A DNA stretch of 63,083 bases from an uncultured Gemmiger sp. (GCA_944386495.1 CALXBE010000011.1:1-63083); one strand, 5' to 3'; shown: positions 43,249 to 52,157, counted from the first letter of the stretch. Program-made: numbers and translations. Notes: generated by a model from the letters alone, not told the origin.

Positions 43249-44094
43249 ATGCTGGTAACTGCAAAACAGCTGATGCTGGACGCTCAGAAGGGCGGCTACG
43301 CCATCGGCGCATTCAATGTTGAAAATATGGAGATGGTCCAGGCTGTGGTTTCCGCCGCCGAGGAGCTGAAGAGCCCTGTCATTATCCAGACCACTCCTTC
43401 CACCCTGAAGTATGCCTCCCCCGAGATGTTCTACGCCAATGTGGCTGCCGCTGCCAAGGCTGCTTCCGTTCCCGTGGTCATGCACCTGGACCATGGCAGC
43501 AGCTTCCAGCTGGCCATGCAGGCTTTCCGGGCCGGCTATACCTCCATTATGATCGATGGCTCCCACAGCTCCTACGAGGACAACATTGCTGTGACCAAGG
43601 CTGTAGTGGATGCATGCCATCCCGCCGGCGTGCCCGTTGAGGCCGAGCTGGGCAAGGTAGGCGGCAAAGAGGACGACCTGGACGGCGGTGACGGCGGTTA
43701 CACCGTTCCCTCTGAGGCTGCCGACTTTGTGGAAAAGACCGGTGTGGACTCCCTGGCCGTAGCTATCGGCACCGCCCACGGTGTATACAAAGGCACCCCC
43801 AAGCTGGATGTGGACCGTCTCAGCGAGATCCGGAAGGTAGTTTCCATTCCCCTGGTTCTCCACGGCACCAGCGGTGTTCCTGACGAGGCTGTACGGGAGT
43901 GCATCCGCCGGGGCATCTGCAAGGTAAACTACGCCACCGACCTGCGCATTGCTTTCAGCGCCGGTCTGAAGGAATATCTGGCCAAGGACCCTGATGCCTT
44001 CGACCCCAAGAAGTACAATGCTCTGGGCCGCGAGAAGGTAAAAGAGTATGTCATGAGCAAGATCCTGGTCTGCGGAAGCAACGGCCGGGCCTGA
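43249..44094 (+). CDS. kbaY: Class II tagatose/fructose-bisphosphate aldolase
   Basis: A 281-residue zinc aldolase. Zinc and active-site blocks are VVMHLDHGSSFQLA, SIMIDGSHSSYEDN, VEAELGKVGGKEDD, GTAHGVYKGTPKLD and LVLHGTSGVPDEAVRE. The length and sequence fit the GatY/KbaY group that cleaves tagatose-1,6-bisphosphate to DHAP and glyceraldehyde-3-phosphate. A KbaZ partner in the same island (48349) supports this over fructose-bisphosphate aldolase, although both activities occur in the family. The ATG follows AAGGAGA. It is followed by nagB after 62 bases. Confidence 0.88.
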   Translation: MLVTAKQLMLDAQKGGYAIGAFNVENMEMVQAVVSAAEELKSPVIIQTTPSTLKYASPEMFYANVAAAAKAASVPVVMHLDHGSSFQLAMQAFRAGYTSIMIDGSHSSYEDNIAVTKAVVDACHPAGVPVEAELGKVGGKEDDLDGGDGGYTVPSEAADFVEKTGVDSLAVAIGTAHGVYKGTPKLDVDRLSEIRKVVSIPLVLHGTSGVPDEAVRECIRRGICKVNYATDLRIAFSAGLKEYLAKDPDAFDPKKYNALGREKVKEYVMSKILVCGSNGRA

Positions 44095-44156
44095 TAAGGC
44101 TTTTTCCCCGGATGGGGTTTCCCTGCGATTATAAAACATAACAGGAGGCAGCCATT

Positions 44157-44885
44157 ATGAAAATCATTCGTGCAAAAGACTACAAGGATATGTCCCGGAA
44201 GGCCGCAAACATCATTTCTGCCCAGGTCATTATGAAGCCCCACGCAGTGCTGGGTCTGGCCACCGGCAGCTCCCCCGTGGGCACTTACTCCCAGCTGATC
44301 GACTGGTACAACAAGGGCGATGTGGACTTCTCTGAAGTGACCACCATCAACCTGGACGAGTACCGGGGTCTGCCCCGGGAGCATGACCAGAGCTACTGGT
44401 ATTTCATGCACAAGAATTTCTTTGACAGCGTGAATGTACAGCCCGACCGGATCTTTGTTCCGGACGGTTCCAACCCCGACGCTGCCGAAGCCTGCCGTGA
44501 ATATGATGCCATCATCCAGCGTGCCGGCGGCATCGACCTGCAGCTGCTGGGAATCGGCCACGACGGCCACATCGGCTTCAACGAGCCCGGCGCCGCCTTT
44601 GAGCTGGGGACCCACTGTGTGGACCTGACCAAGGAGACCATCGAGGCCAACAAGCGGTTCTTCAATAACGACGAGAGCCTGGTGCCCCGTCAGGCCTACA
44701 CCATGGGCATCAAGACCATTATGCAGGCCCGGAAGGTCCTGATGGTGGCCAGCGGCGCTGACAAGGCTCAGATCATCAAGAAGGCTTTCTTCGGCCCTGT
44801 CACTCCTGAGGTTCCCGCTTCCATCCTCCAGATGCACCCCGACTTTGTTCTGGTAGGCGATCAGGATGCTCTCAGCCTGATTTGA
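44157..44885 (+). CDS. nagB: Glucosamine-6-phosphate deaminase
   Basis: A 242-residue sugar-phosphate isomerase/deaminase that converts glucosamine-6-phosphate to fructose-6-phosphate and ammonia. The family signature is LQLLGIGHDGHIGFNEPG, the substrate loop LGLATGSSPVGTY and the catalytic block TINLDEYRGL. It shows the island also handles glucosamine, for example from N-acetylglucosamine after NagA. It ends at a strong terminator. Confidence 0.95.
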   Translation: MKIIRAKDYKDMSRKAANIISAQVIMKPHAVLGLATGSSPVGTYSQLIDWYNKGDVDFSEVTTINLDEYRGLPREHDQSYWYFMHKNFFDSVNVQPDRIFVPDGSNPDAAEACREYDAIIQRAGGIDLQLLGIGHDGHIGFNEPGAAFELGTHCVDLTKETIEANKRFFNNDESLVPRQAYTMGIKTIMQARKVLMVASGADKAQIIKKAFFGPVTPEVPASILQMHPDFVLVGDQDALSLI

Positions 44886-44902
44886 TTTTCCAATAAGAGA
44901 CA

Positions 44903-44945
44903 ATCCCCGCCCTTTTCCGTTGAGAAAAGGGCGGGGATTTTTTGT
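44903..44945 (+). terminator. Terminator after nagB
   Basis: ATCCCCGCCCTTTTC pairs with GAAAAGGGCGGGGAT around CGTTGA, followed by TTTTTTG. Confidence 0.9.
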
Positions 44946-44974
44946 TCTGTGCCTGCAGGATTCTACATTTAAAT

Positions 44975-45013
44975 ATAAAAAAGGAAGGCAGCCCTTTTAC
45001 AGGCTGCCTTCCT
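44975..45013 (-). terminator. Terminator after the YajC-like gene
   Basis: On the minus strand, AGGAAGGCAGCC (45002-45013) pairs with GGCTGCCTTCCT (44982-44993), followed by TTTTTATA. Confidence 0.88.
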
Positions 45014-45031
45014 GGCTTGCTTTATGGACAA

Positions 45032-45319
45032 TCAATCTTTTACCAGAGCCTGCACTGCGTACCGGGAAATGGTAATGATGGTCTTGGGTGCAACTTCCAC
45101 CCGCAGGGTCTCCTCATCCATGCCGGTGACGGTTCCGTAGATACCGCCCGCAAACATGATTCGGCTTCCAATCTTCATTTCCGTGTGGATTTCGCCCATG
45201 GCTTTCCGCTTCTGCTTCATGCCTCTTGCGGAAATCAGGTTGAGAATGATGGCAATAACGCCCATCACAACCGCCATGGTAATACAAGTCCAGCCAATTA
45301 CTTCCCAGTTCATACGCAA
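45032..45319 (-). CDS. yajC: YajC-like membrane protein linked to the PTS
   Basis: A 95-residue protein with one N-terminal membrane helix (about residues 6-29) and a YajC beta domain, MKIGSRIMFAGGIYGTVTGM followed by TLRVEVAPKTIITISRYAVQ. YajC is an accessory subunit of the Sec translocase, but yajC-like genes also recur inside mannose-class PTS loci for amino sugars in streptococci, so a PTS-associated role is plausible. It is last in agaS-IIA-yajC, 25 bases after the IIA stop. No secD or secF is nearby. Confidence 0.85.
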   Translation of the reverse strand: MRMNWEVIGWTCITMAVVMGVIAIILNLISARGMKQKRKAMGEIHTEMKIGSRIMFAGGIYGTVTGMDEETLRVEVAPKTIITISRYAVQALVKD

Positions 45320-45344
45320 TGTTCCTTCTCTGTTTTAGTAAGTA

Positions 45345-45779
45345 TCAGATTCCGTCTTCGTCGGCGTTGTCCTCATGCTCCTCCAGAGCAAAGGGAACCA
45401 GGCACTCCTTGCCGATCTCCACCAGCTCATCCATGAGAGCCTTGGGATCGGTCTCGTCGTCCACCATGGTAGCGCCGGTGACGATCATGGGCAGGTTGGT
45501 GCCTGCAATCACTTCGATGGCCTGATCGGGACGAGCATACTTGCACTCCACGGCAGTCTTGAAGGGGGAACCGCCGGGCAGATCGGAGAGAACCACCACG
45601 CCGTCGCAGTTCTTCAGGCTGTCGAAAGCCTCATTCAGCTTTACGGCCAGATCCTCGGTGGACATGCCTTCCTCAAACAAAACATACTTGATGATCTCGC
45701 TTTCACCGGCGATCATCTTAGCGGCACTCTGCATGCCGGCGGCAAACTGGCCGTGACCGGTAACCAACAAACCTACCAT
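45345..45779 (-). CDS. PTS mannose/N-acetylgalactosamine-family enzyme IIA
   Basis: A 144-residue cytoplasmic phosphocarrier of the mannose IIA fold. The phospho-histidine is H9 in LLVTGHGQFAAGM, followed by VVVLSDLPGGSPFKTA. It receives phosphate from HPr and passes it to the IIB encoded 5 kb away on the same strand. The C-terminus has a highly acidic tail. It lies between agaS (21 bases) and yajC. Confidence 0.93.
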   Translation of the reverse strand: MVGLLVTGHGQFAAGMQSAAKMIAGESEIIKYVLFEEGMSTEDLAVKLNEAFDSLKNCDGVVVLSDLPGGSPFKTAVECKYARPDQAIEVIAGTNLPMIVTGATMVDDETDPKALMDELVEIGKECLVPFALEEHEDNADEDGI

Positions 45780-45800
45780 AATATTACTCCATTCCTTTCA

Positions 45801-46979
45801 TTATTTCAAGGTGTAGGGATACAGGGTAACGCCCTTGACCACACGGTTTACCTCGCCGGTGGGGCAGGGGTTGTCGGGGGTGATGCCCAGGGACAGAGAC
45901 TTCATAACAGCCAGGGTCTGAGCGAAGAGGATGTAGTCGAAGCCCAGCAGCACATTTTCCTTGTCGCTGCCAACGGGGATCTGGATGATGTAGTCAACCA
46001 GGTCTTCCAGGCCTTCGGCGGGCTTGTTCATAACAGCCACGATCTTGTTGCCCTTCCGCTGGGGGCCCATCTCCTTGATCAGGTCGATCTCATACTTGCG
46101 GCGGTAATCGTCGTCGCTCAGGTAGACCACGGTGAGGGTCCGGGGATCGATGATGGACTTGGGACCATGACGGAAGCCCAGAGGAGAATCATACATGGTG
46201 GCAACCTGGCCGGCGGTCAGCTCCAGCATCTTCAGAGCGGACTCCTGAGCCACACCCTTCAGGGCGATGTTGCCCAGGTATACGATACGGTTGAAGTCGA
46301 AGGTATCCACGATCTCCTGAACCTGGCCGTACTGGGTGTCCAGGAAATGCTCGGCAGCCTTGGCCACCTCTTCGATCTCGGCGGTCAGCTCATCCAGCTT
46401 GTCCAGGTTGAAGGCCAGGTAAGTAGCCATGTACATGTTGGAGTAGCTGGAGGTCATGGCGAAGGACTGGTCGTGGGTCTCGGGAGTCAGGTTGAGAGCG
46501 AAGCAGTTGGTCCGGTCCTGGGCCAGCTTGGACAGGGTGCCCTCATGGTTGCAGGTAACAAACAGGTGATACAGGTTCTGGCAGACCACCTCAGCGGCCT
46601 CTACAGCGCCCAGGGACTCGGGGCTGTTGCCGGAACGGCCGAAGCTGACCAGGATGGTGGGCTTGGTCCGGGAGAGGAAGTTCTCGGGGGAAGGTACAAT
46701 GTCAGTGGTGGCGTAGCTCTTCACCTTGTAGTTGTACTTCTCAGCCAGAGCCTGGAACAGAGAATTGCCCACAAACTCGCTGGTGCCGGCACCGGTGAGG
46801 ATGATGTCAAAGTCGTCTGCCTTGACTACCTGGTCCAGGAACTTCTGCAGCTCGTCCTTGCAGGCTGCCAGCTGGGCGCAGGTCTTCCGCCAGGTGGCGG
46901 GCTGCTGATAAATCTCGTGAATGGTGTATCCGGAGAAAGTTTCCTTCATTTTTTCTTCGGAAATATTAAAAATGCTCAT
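45801..46979 (-). CDS. agaS: Galactosamine-6-phosphate deaminase/isomerase, SIS domain
   Basis: A 392-residue protein with two SIS sugar-isomerase domains. Domain 1 has ILTGAGTSEFVGNSLFQ and LVSFGRSGNSPESLGAV; domain 2 has IVYLGNIALKGVAQESALKM and SPLGFRHGPKSII. It matches AgaS, which converts galactosamine-6-phosphate to tagatose-6-phosphate. The ATG at 46979 follows AGGAGG; a 51-codon upstream opening crosses the promoter. It shares a divergent promoter region with nagA. A glucosamine specificity is possible but KbaY/KbaZ support the tagatose route. Confidence 0.9.
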   Translation of the reverse strand: MSIFNISEEKMKETFSGYTIHEIYQQPATWRKTCAQLAACKDELQKFLDQVVKADDFDIILTGAGTSEFVGNSLFQALAEKYNYKVKSYATTDIVPSPENFLSRTKPTILVSFGRSGNSPESLGAVEAAEVVCQNLYHLFVTCNHEGTLSKLAQDRTNCFALNLTPETHDQSFAMTSSYSNMYMATYLAFNLDKLDELTAEIEEVAKAAEHFLDTQYGQVQEIVDTFDFNRIVYLGNIALKGVAQESALKMLELTAGQVATMYDSPLGFRHGPKSIIDPRTLTVVYLSDDDYRRKYEIDLIKEMGPQRKGNKIVAVMNKPAEGLEDLVDYIIQIPVGSDKENVLLGFDYILFAQTLAVMKSLSLGITPDNPCPTGEVNRVVKGVTLYPYTLK

Positions 46980-47180
46980 GGTCGCAAACCTCCTGTGACA
47001 TATTCTGGTATTCTCATTATATCTCACCCATTTTGGAAAAAACAACCCAAATACTAAAAGCGGTAACAAGTGAGCTAAAAATTGCAAATATTTTTCCTGG
47101 AAAGGGCGGTATAATATATGCAACATCACCAATATGAGGTTTTATGCCTTTTCACGCGTGAATTAAAAGGAGGCCAGCTT
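46980..47180. promoter_or_regulatory. Divergent agaS / nagA promoter region
   Basis: For agaS (minus), TTGTTT about 18 bases before TATAAT (47016-47021). For nagA (plus), TATAAT at 47110-47115 without a clear -35 (TTGCAA lies 22 bases upstream), consistent with activation by a regulator. Confidence 0.5.
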
Positions 47181-48320
47181 ATGATTATTCAGAGCAAAAA
47201 GGTTTGGATCGCCGACCAGTTTGTGCCTGCGGCCATCCAGCTTGAGGAAGGAAAAATCGCCGGTATTTATCCCTACGGCAGCCGGAAGGTTGACCAGGAT
47301 TACGGCGACAAACGGATCGTCCCCGGCTTTATGGACATCCATTGCCACGGAGCTTTTGAGTTTGACACCAACGATGCCAACCCGGAAGGACTGCGGAACT
47401 GGTCCAAGAACATTGTAAAGGAAGGCGTTACCAGCTTCCTGGCCACTACCATCACCCAGAGTGAGGAGGTCCTCACCGCTGCCGTGGCCAATGTGGCCAA
47501 TGTAATGGAAGAGGGCTACGAGGGCGCCGAGATCCTGGGCATCCACTTTGAGGGCCCCTACCTGGATATGGTCTACAAAGGAGCTCAGCCCGAGCAGCAC
47601 ATTGCCAAGCCCACCATTGAGCAGTTCAAGCGGTATCAGGAAGCCGCCAAGGGACACATCAAGTATATCACCATGGCCACCGAAACCGACGAGGACTTTG
47701 CCCTTACCCGGTACTGCGCTGACCACAGCGTGGTGGTAAGCATTGGTCACTCTGCCGCCACCTACGAGCAGGCTGTTATGGCCTGGGCCAACGGCGCCCG
47801 GTCCATGACCCATGTGTACAACGGCATGACTCCCTTCAACCACCGGGCCAACGGTCTGGTAGGCGCCGCTTACCGCATCCGCACCATGTACGGCGAGATC
47901 ATCTGCGACGGCAACCATTCCACCACCGCCGCTCTCAACAACTACTTTATGTCCAAGGGCCCCGACTACTCCATTATGGTATCCGACGCCCTCATGGCCA
48001 AGGGTACTCCTGTGGGCAGCAAGTTCCTGTTCGGCGGCAATGAGATCGTCATTTACCCTGACGGCAGTGCCCACCTGACTTCCACCGGCGGACTGGCCGG
48101 GTCCACCCTCCAGCTGAACCAGGGTCTGCGTATCCTGGTAGAGGAGGCCATGGTTCCCTTCAACTACGCCATTAACTCCTGCACCATCAACCCCGCCACC
48201 TGCATCGGCATGGAGGACCGGAAGGGCTCCATCCAGGTAGGCAAGGACGGCGACCTGGTGGTTCTGGACACCGATTACACCGTACTGCAGACTTACTGCA
48301 TGGGCCAGCCCCAGCTGTAA
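47181..48320 (+). CDS. nagA: N-acetylglucosamine/N-acetylgalactosamine-6-phosphate deacetylase
   Basis: A 379-residue amidohydrolase that removes the acetyl group from N-acetyl-hexosamine-6-phosphate. Metal and active-site blocks are PGFMDIHCHGAFEFDT, GIHFEGPYLDMVYKGAQ, SIGHSAATYEQA, THVYNGMTPFNHR, ICDGNHSTTAA and SDALMAKGTP. The ATG at 47181 follows AAAAGGAGG. It is followed by kbaZ after 28 bases. AgaA and NagA are hard to separate by sequence, and with AgaS nearby it probably serves both GalNAc and GlcNAc. Confidence 0.93.
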   Translation: MIIQSKKVWIADQFVPAAIQLEEGKIAGIYPYGSRKVDQDYGDKRIVPGFMDIHCHGAFEFDTNDANPEGLRNWSKNIVKEGVTSFLATTITQSEEVLTAAVANVANVMEEGYEGAEILGIHFEGPYLDMVYKGAQPEQHIAKPTIEQFKRYQEAAKGHIKYITMATETDEDFALTRYCADHSVVVSIGHSAATYEQAVMAWANGARSMTHVYNGMTPFNHRANGLVGAAYRIRTMYGEIICDGNHSTTAALNNYFMSKGPDYSIMVSDALMAKGTPVGSKFLFGGNEIVIYPDGSAHLTSTGGLAGSTLQLNQGLRILVEEAMVPFNYAINSCTINPATCIGMEDRKGSIQVGKDGDLVVLDTDYTVLQTYCMGQPQL

Positions 48321-48348
48321 CCCCCACAAACAAGAGAGGTATTGAATT

Positions 48349-49638
48349 ATGAAACATCCTTTGCAGGAAATGATGGAAAAGCGCCGCCAGGGAATCCGCT
48401 GCGGAATCCCTTCCTACTGCAGCGCCAACGAGCTGGTGCTGGAGATTGCCCTGCGCCGGGCCAAGGAGCGGAACATTCCCGTTCTCATTGAGGCCACCGC
48501 CAACCAGGTAAACCAGTTCGGCGGATACACCGGCATGGTTCCCAAGGACTTCTATCAGATGGTCCTCAAGATGGCTCAGGCCATTGACCTGCCCGAGAAC
48601 ATGATCATCCTGGCCGGAGACCACCTGGGCCCCCTGACCTGGCAGAAGCTGCCCGAGGCCGAGGCCATGGAGAACTCCCGGGAACTGGTTTACCAGTATG
48701 CCCGGGCCGGCTTCACCAAGATTCATCTGGACACCAGCATGAAGGTAGCCGACGACCCCGAAGGCCTCCTCTCCACTGAGGTGGTGGCCCGCCGCGGTGC
48801 AGAGCTTTACAAGGCAGCCATGAAGGGCTATGAAGAGCTGAAGGCTGAGAAGCCCGATGCCATGCGTCCCGTCTTTGTCATCGGCAGCGAGGTGCCCATC
48901 CCCGGCGGTGCTACCGAGGCCGAGGACACTCTGGCCGTCACCAAGCCCGAGGCTTTCCGGGACACCGTTTCCACCTACCAGAAGGTCTGGAACGAGGAAG
49001 GGGTAGGCGACGGCATGGCCGATGTTATCGCCGTTGTGGTACAGCCCGGCGTGGAGTTTGGCGACGAGCAGGTATTCTACTATGACCCCGCAGCTGCCAC
49101 CGACCTGGTAGCTGCCCTGAAGGAGTTCCCCGGCATCTGCTTCGAGGGCCACTCCACCGACTATCAGAGCGCCAAGAACCTGGCCGACATGGTCACCGAC
49201 GGCATCGCCATCCTGAAGGTTGGCCCCGCCCTGACCTTTGGTCTGCGGGAAGCCCTCTTCTCCCTGAGCATGATGGAGAAGGAGCTGGTTCCTGCCGAGA
49301 AACGGGCCAACTTCATTGAGACCCTGGAAGAGGTCATGCTGGCCAACCCCGGCAACTGGAACAAGCACTATCACGGCGACGAGGCTCATCTGGCCCTCTG
49401 CCGGAAGTACAGCTACTCCGACCGTGCCCGGTACTACATTGGCCAGCCCCAGGTGGTTGAGGCCATGAACAAGCTGTTCGACAACCTGCGGGAGTATCCG
49501 ATCCCCATGAATATGCTTCACCAGTACATGCCCCTGTCCTACAACAAGGTACGGACCGGCGAGCTGAAGCTGGACCCCAGAGAGCTTGCCATGGACGGCA
49601 TTGTCCAGTTTATGCTGGATTACGAGAGCGCTGTCTGA
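48349..49638 (+). CDS. kbaZ: Tagatose-bisphosphate aldolase subunit KbaZ/GatZ
   Basis: A 429-residue protein of the GatZ/KbaZ family. Recognisable blocks are RRQGIRCGIPSYCSANELVL, VLIEATANQVNQFGGYTGM, LAGDHLGPLTWQKLP, HLDTSMKVADDP and VFVIGSEVPIPGGATE. The subunit has no aldolase activity alone but stabilises and activates KbaY. It is encoded away from kbaY, behind nagA. It ends before two consecutive hairpins. Tagatose-6-phosphate kinase is not in the window and could be supplied by a general phosphofructokinase. Confidence 0.93.
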   Translation: MKHPLQEMMEKRRQGIRCGIPSYCSANELVLEIALRRAKERNIPVLIEATANQVNQFGGYTGMVPKDFYQMVLKMAQAIDLPENMIILAGDHLGPLTWQKLPEAEAMENSRELVYQYARAGFTKIHLDTSMKVADDPEGLLSTEVVARRGAELYKAAMKGYEELKAEKPDAMRPVFVIGSEVPIPGGATEAEDTLAVTKPEAFRDTVSTYQKVWNEEGVGDGMADVIAVVVQPGVEFGDEQVFYYDPAAATDLVAALKEFPGICFEGHSTDYQSAKNLADMVTDGIAILKVGPALTFGLREALFSLSMMEKELVPAEKRANFIETLEEVMLANPGNWNKHYHGDEAHLALCRKYSYSDRARYYIGQPQVVEAMNKLFDNLREYPIPMNMLHQYMPLSYNKVRTGELKLDPRELAMDGIVQFMLDYESAV

Positions 49639-49656
49639 TTTCCCTTTATCATTGAA

Positions 49657-49775
49657 CCTGTCCTCCGGCCTTAGCCGGAGGCAGGCTCTCTCCTTTGTGC
49701 AGGATTTCTCCAAAAGCGCACTACACCCCATCCCTCCGGATGCTGTTCACCGGCGGGATGGGGTGTAGTGTTTTA
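49657..49775 (+). terminator. Two consecutive terminator hairpins after kbaZ
   Basis: The first is CCTG-T-CCTCCGGC / GCCGGAGG-CAGG (49657-49685). The second has a perfect 16-bp stem, CACTACACCCCATCCC (49719-49734) with GGGATGGGGTGTAGTG (49755-49770), followed by TTTT. The second also closes the convergent HAD gene. Confidence 0.82.
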
Positions 49776-49795
49776 AATGGATTCAGTTGTAAGAA

Positions 49796-50446
49796 TTACA
49801 GGGTGCCTTCCCGAATCAGTTCCAGGGCATGGTTCAGGGTGGGGCATACCGCCGCCACAGCCTCCTTCAGTTCGGGGGTGGGAGGAACCTGGTCGGGAAC
49901 CAGAACGGTGGTGCAGCCGGCCTTGACCCCGGCCCAGCCGCCCTGAAGGCTGTCCTCGAACACATAGCAGTCCCGGGGATCTGCCCCCAGCTCTTTGGCT
50001 GCCAGAAGGAAAACATCCGGTTCAGGCTTGCAGTGCTCTACCTGTTCTCCGCTGACCAGCAGGTCAAAATACCGGCTGATCCCGCCAACCTCCAGGTGAT
50101 GGCGGATCACTTCCAGGCCGCTGGAACTGGCTACTGCCAGCTTGAGTCCCTGCTCCTTCAGGTAGGAAAGGATCTCCACTACCCCGGGTTTCAGGTCGAT
50201 CTGGGTCTTCATCCGCTCCATTCCCCGGTTATGCCACTCCTGCCAGAATACAGGGGGATTGAGGGTGGGATAATACCGATGGATGATAGCCAGTTCATAA
50301 TCGCCGCAGGTGCCGCAGACCTCGTGGAAGAACTGGGGGTCCACTTCCAGACCCCGTTCCTGGGCCATTTCCTCAAACACTACCCGGAACACATTTTCAC
50401 TGTCCACCAAAAGGCCGTCCATGTCAAAAATGCCGTACTGTTTCAC
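49796..50446 (-). CDS. HAD-superfamily phosphatase (beta-phosphoglucomutase-like)
   Basis: A 216-residue HAD hydrolase. Motif I is GIFDMDGLLVDSE with nucleophile and acid aspartates, motif II is AVASSSG, motif III is EHCKPEPDVFL and motif IV is CYVFEDSLQGGWAGVKAG. The DxDGxxxDSE start with an alpha-helical cap places it with sugar-phosphate phosphatases and beta-phosphoglucomutases. The substrate is unknown. No ATG is available; the GTG at 50446 lies 8 bases after GAGGT and is preferred to the GTG at 50461. Confidence 0.88.
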   Translation of the reverse strand: MKQYGIFDMDGLLVDSENVFRVVFEEMAQERGLEVDPQFFHEVCGTCGDYELAIIHRYYPTLNPPVFWQEWHNRGMERMKTQIDLKPGVVEILSYLKEQGLKLAVASSSGLEVIRHHLEVGGISRYFDLLVSGEQVEHCKPEPDVFLLAAKELGADPRDCYVFEDSLQGGWAGVKAGCTTVLVPDQVPPTPELKEAVAAVCPTLNHALELIREGTL

Positions 50447-50488
50447 TGGAAGATACCTCACTGTTTCAAAGGGTTTGCACCCTGTATT

Positions 50489-52018
50489 TTATTTCTTGCG
50501 GGACTGTTCAAATTCTTCCTGAATCTGGGCGCTGGGAGCGGGGGTAAGCAGGCTGACCACCACAATGGCTGCCAGGCTGACCAGGAATGCGGGGAGAAGC
50601 TCATAAATATTCCAGATTCCGCCCAGGGGCCGAACCAGATATTTCCAGACAAAGATGGTCACACCGCCTGCCACCATACCGGCCAGAGCGCCCTGCCAGT
50701 TGCTCCGCTTCCAGAACAGAGCGCAGAGGGTAACAGCACCGAAGGCTCCGCCGAAACCGGCCCAGGCAAAGGAAACAATGCCGAAAACGCTGGAGTTGGG
50801 GTCACGGGCCAGGAAGATGCCCAGAACGGTGATGCCCAGAATGGTGATCCGGGCCACAGCCAGGCTCTGCTTCTGATGGAGCTTGATGCCCAGGAAGTCC
50901 TGGACAATGTTCTGGCTCACACTGGAAGCGGCAGCCAGCATCTGGCTGTCCGCAGTGGACATGGTGGCGGCCAGGATTCCGGCCAGGATCAGGCCTGCAA
51001 TAAAGGCGGGGATAACGCCGTGCTGGCTGATAAGACCGGCCAGCTTGACAATGACTGTCTCGCTGTCGCTGCCGGCCAGGAAGCCCAGTTTTCCGGCAGC
51101 AGTCATTCCCAGACCGGACATACCAATAAAAATGGCGATTCCCATGGCTACTACAGCCCAGATGCTGGCAATGCGGCGGGAGAGGACCAGCTTCTTCTCG
51201 TCCTCAATGGCCATAAACCGGAGCAGGATATGGGGCATTCCGAAATATCCCAGGCCCCAGGCCAGGGTGGAAATCACCTGGATGGGTCCGTAGGCCACAG
51301 CCTGACCGCTGGTGGGGTCGTAGGTGCTGGAGAAGGAGAAGTAGCCGGGCAGGCTCTGGGCATTGGCAATCACAGCCTCCCAGCCGCCAGCATTGACCAC
51401 CCCGTAACCCAGCACTACCACCAGAGCCATGGTCATGACCATGCTCTGGACCAGGTCGGTGGTGGAAACAGCGCTGAATCCGCCCATGATGGTGTATCCC
51501 ACAATGACCAGAGCGGACACCACCATGGCCACAGTGTAGTTGACCCCCAGCAGGCTGTTGAACAGCTTGCCGCAGGCGGCGAAGCCGGAAGCAGTGTAGG
51601 GGATGAAGAATACCAGAATCACCAATGCAGCAATGGCATTGAGGATATTCCGCTTGTCGTGGTACCGCTTGGAATAGAATTCCGGCACGGTGATGGCATC
51701 CAGGTTGCTGGAGTACCGGCGGAGCCGCCGGGCCACCAGGAGCCAGTTGAGCCAGGTGCCCAGGGCCAGGCCGATGGCGGTCCAGCCCACATCGGCCAGA
51801 CCGGTCAGGTAAGCCAGACCAGGCAGACCCATGAGCAGGTAGCTGGACATATCACTGGCCTCGGCGCTCATGGCAGTGACCAGGGGCCCCATCTTCCGGC
51901 CGCCCAGATAAAAATCGCTGGTGCTTTCATTTCCCTTGCTGCACTTGAACCCGATGGCCAGCATTCCCAGCAGGTAAAGGACAATGGCAGCAAATATGCA
52001 GAAGTTGATTGTATTCAG
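50489..52018 (-). CDS. putP: Sodium/proline symporter
   Basis: A 509-residue SSS-family transporter with about thirteen hydrophobic helices. Landmarks are DFYLGGRKMGPLVTAMSAEA, SDMSSYLLMGLPG, ITVPEFYSKRYHD, LAWGLGYFGMPHILLRFMAI and ILAATMSTADSQMLAA, all typical of PutP. It imports proline with Na+. The start is unusual. There is no ATG near the N-terminus; the ribosome site GAGAGGG lies 7 bases before a CTG (52018) giving (M)NTINFCIFAAIVLY, while TTG at 52060 and GTG at 52054 are upstream of the ribosome site. Confidence 0.92.
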   Translation of the reverse strand: MNTINFCIFAAIVLYLLGMLAIGFKCSKGNESTSDFYLGGRKMGPLVTAMSAEASDMSSYLLMGLPGLAYLTGLADVGWTAIGLALGTWLNWLLVARRLRRYSSNLDAITVPEFYSKRYHDKRNILNAIAALVILVFFIPYTASGFAACGKLFNSLLGVNYTVAMVVSALVIVGYTIMGGFSAVSTTDLVQSMVMTMALVVVLGYGVVNAGGWEAVIANAQSLPGYFSFSSTYDPTSGQAVAYGPIQVISTLAWGLGYFGMPHILLRFMAIEDEKKLVLSRRIASIWAVVAMGIAIFIGMSGLGMTAAGKLGFLAGSDSETVIVKLAGLISQHGVIPAFIAGLILAGILAATMSTADSQMLAAASSVSQNIVQDFLGIKLHQKQSLAVARITILGITVLGIFLARDPNSSVFGIVSFAWAGFGGAFGAVTLCALFWKRSNWQGALAGMVAGGVTIFVWKYLVRPLGGIWNIYELLPAFLVSLAAIVVVSLLTPAPSAQIQEEFEQSRKK

Positions 52019-52157
52019 CTTAATTCCCTCTCTTTCTGTTGCGGCAGGGGGCACTGCCAAAAGCTGCGCCGCCGCAGAATCCCTTTTATCTTACCATAAC
52101 AGAGGGATTGCCACAACCCAAAACCTCCCTTTTTCCTGGTATTTTTCCGGTTTTTCC

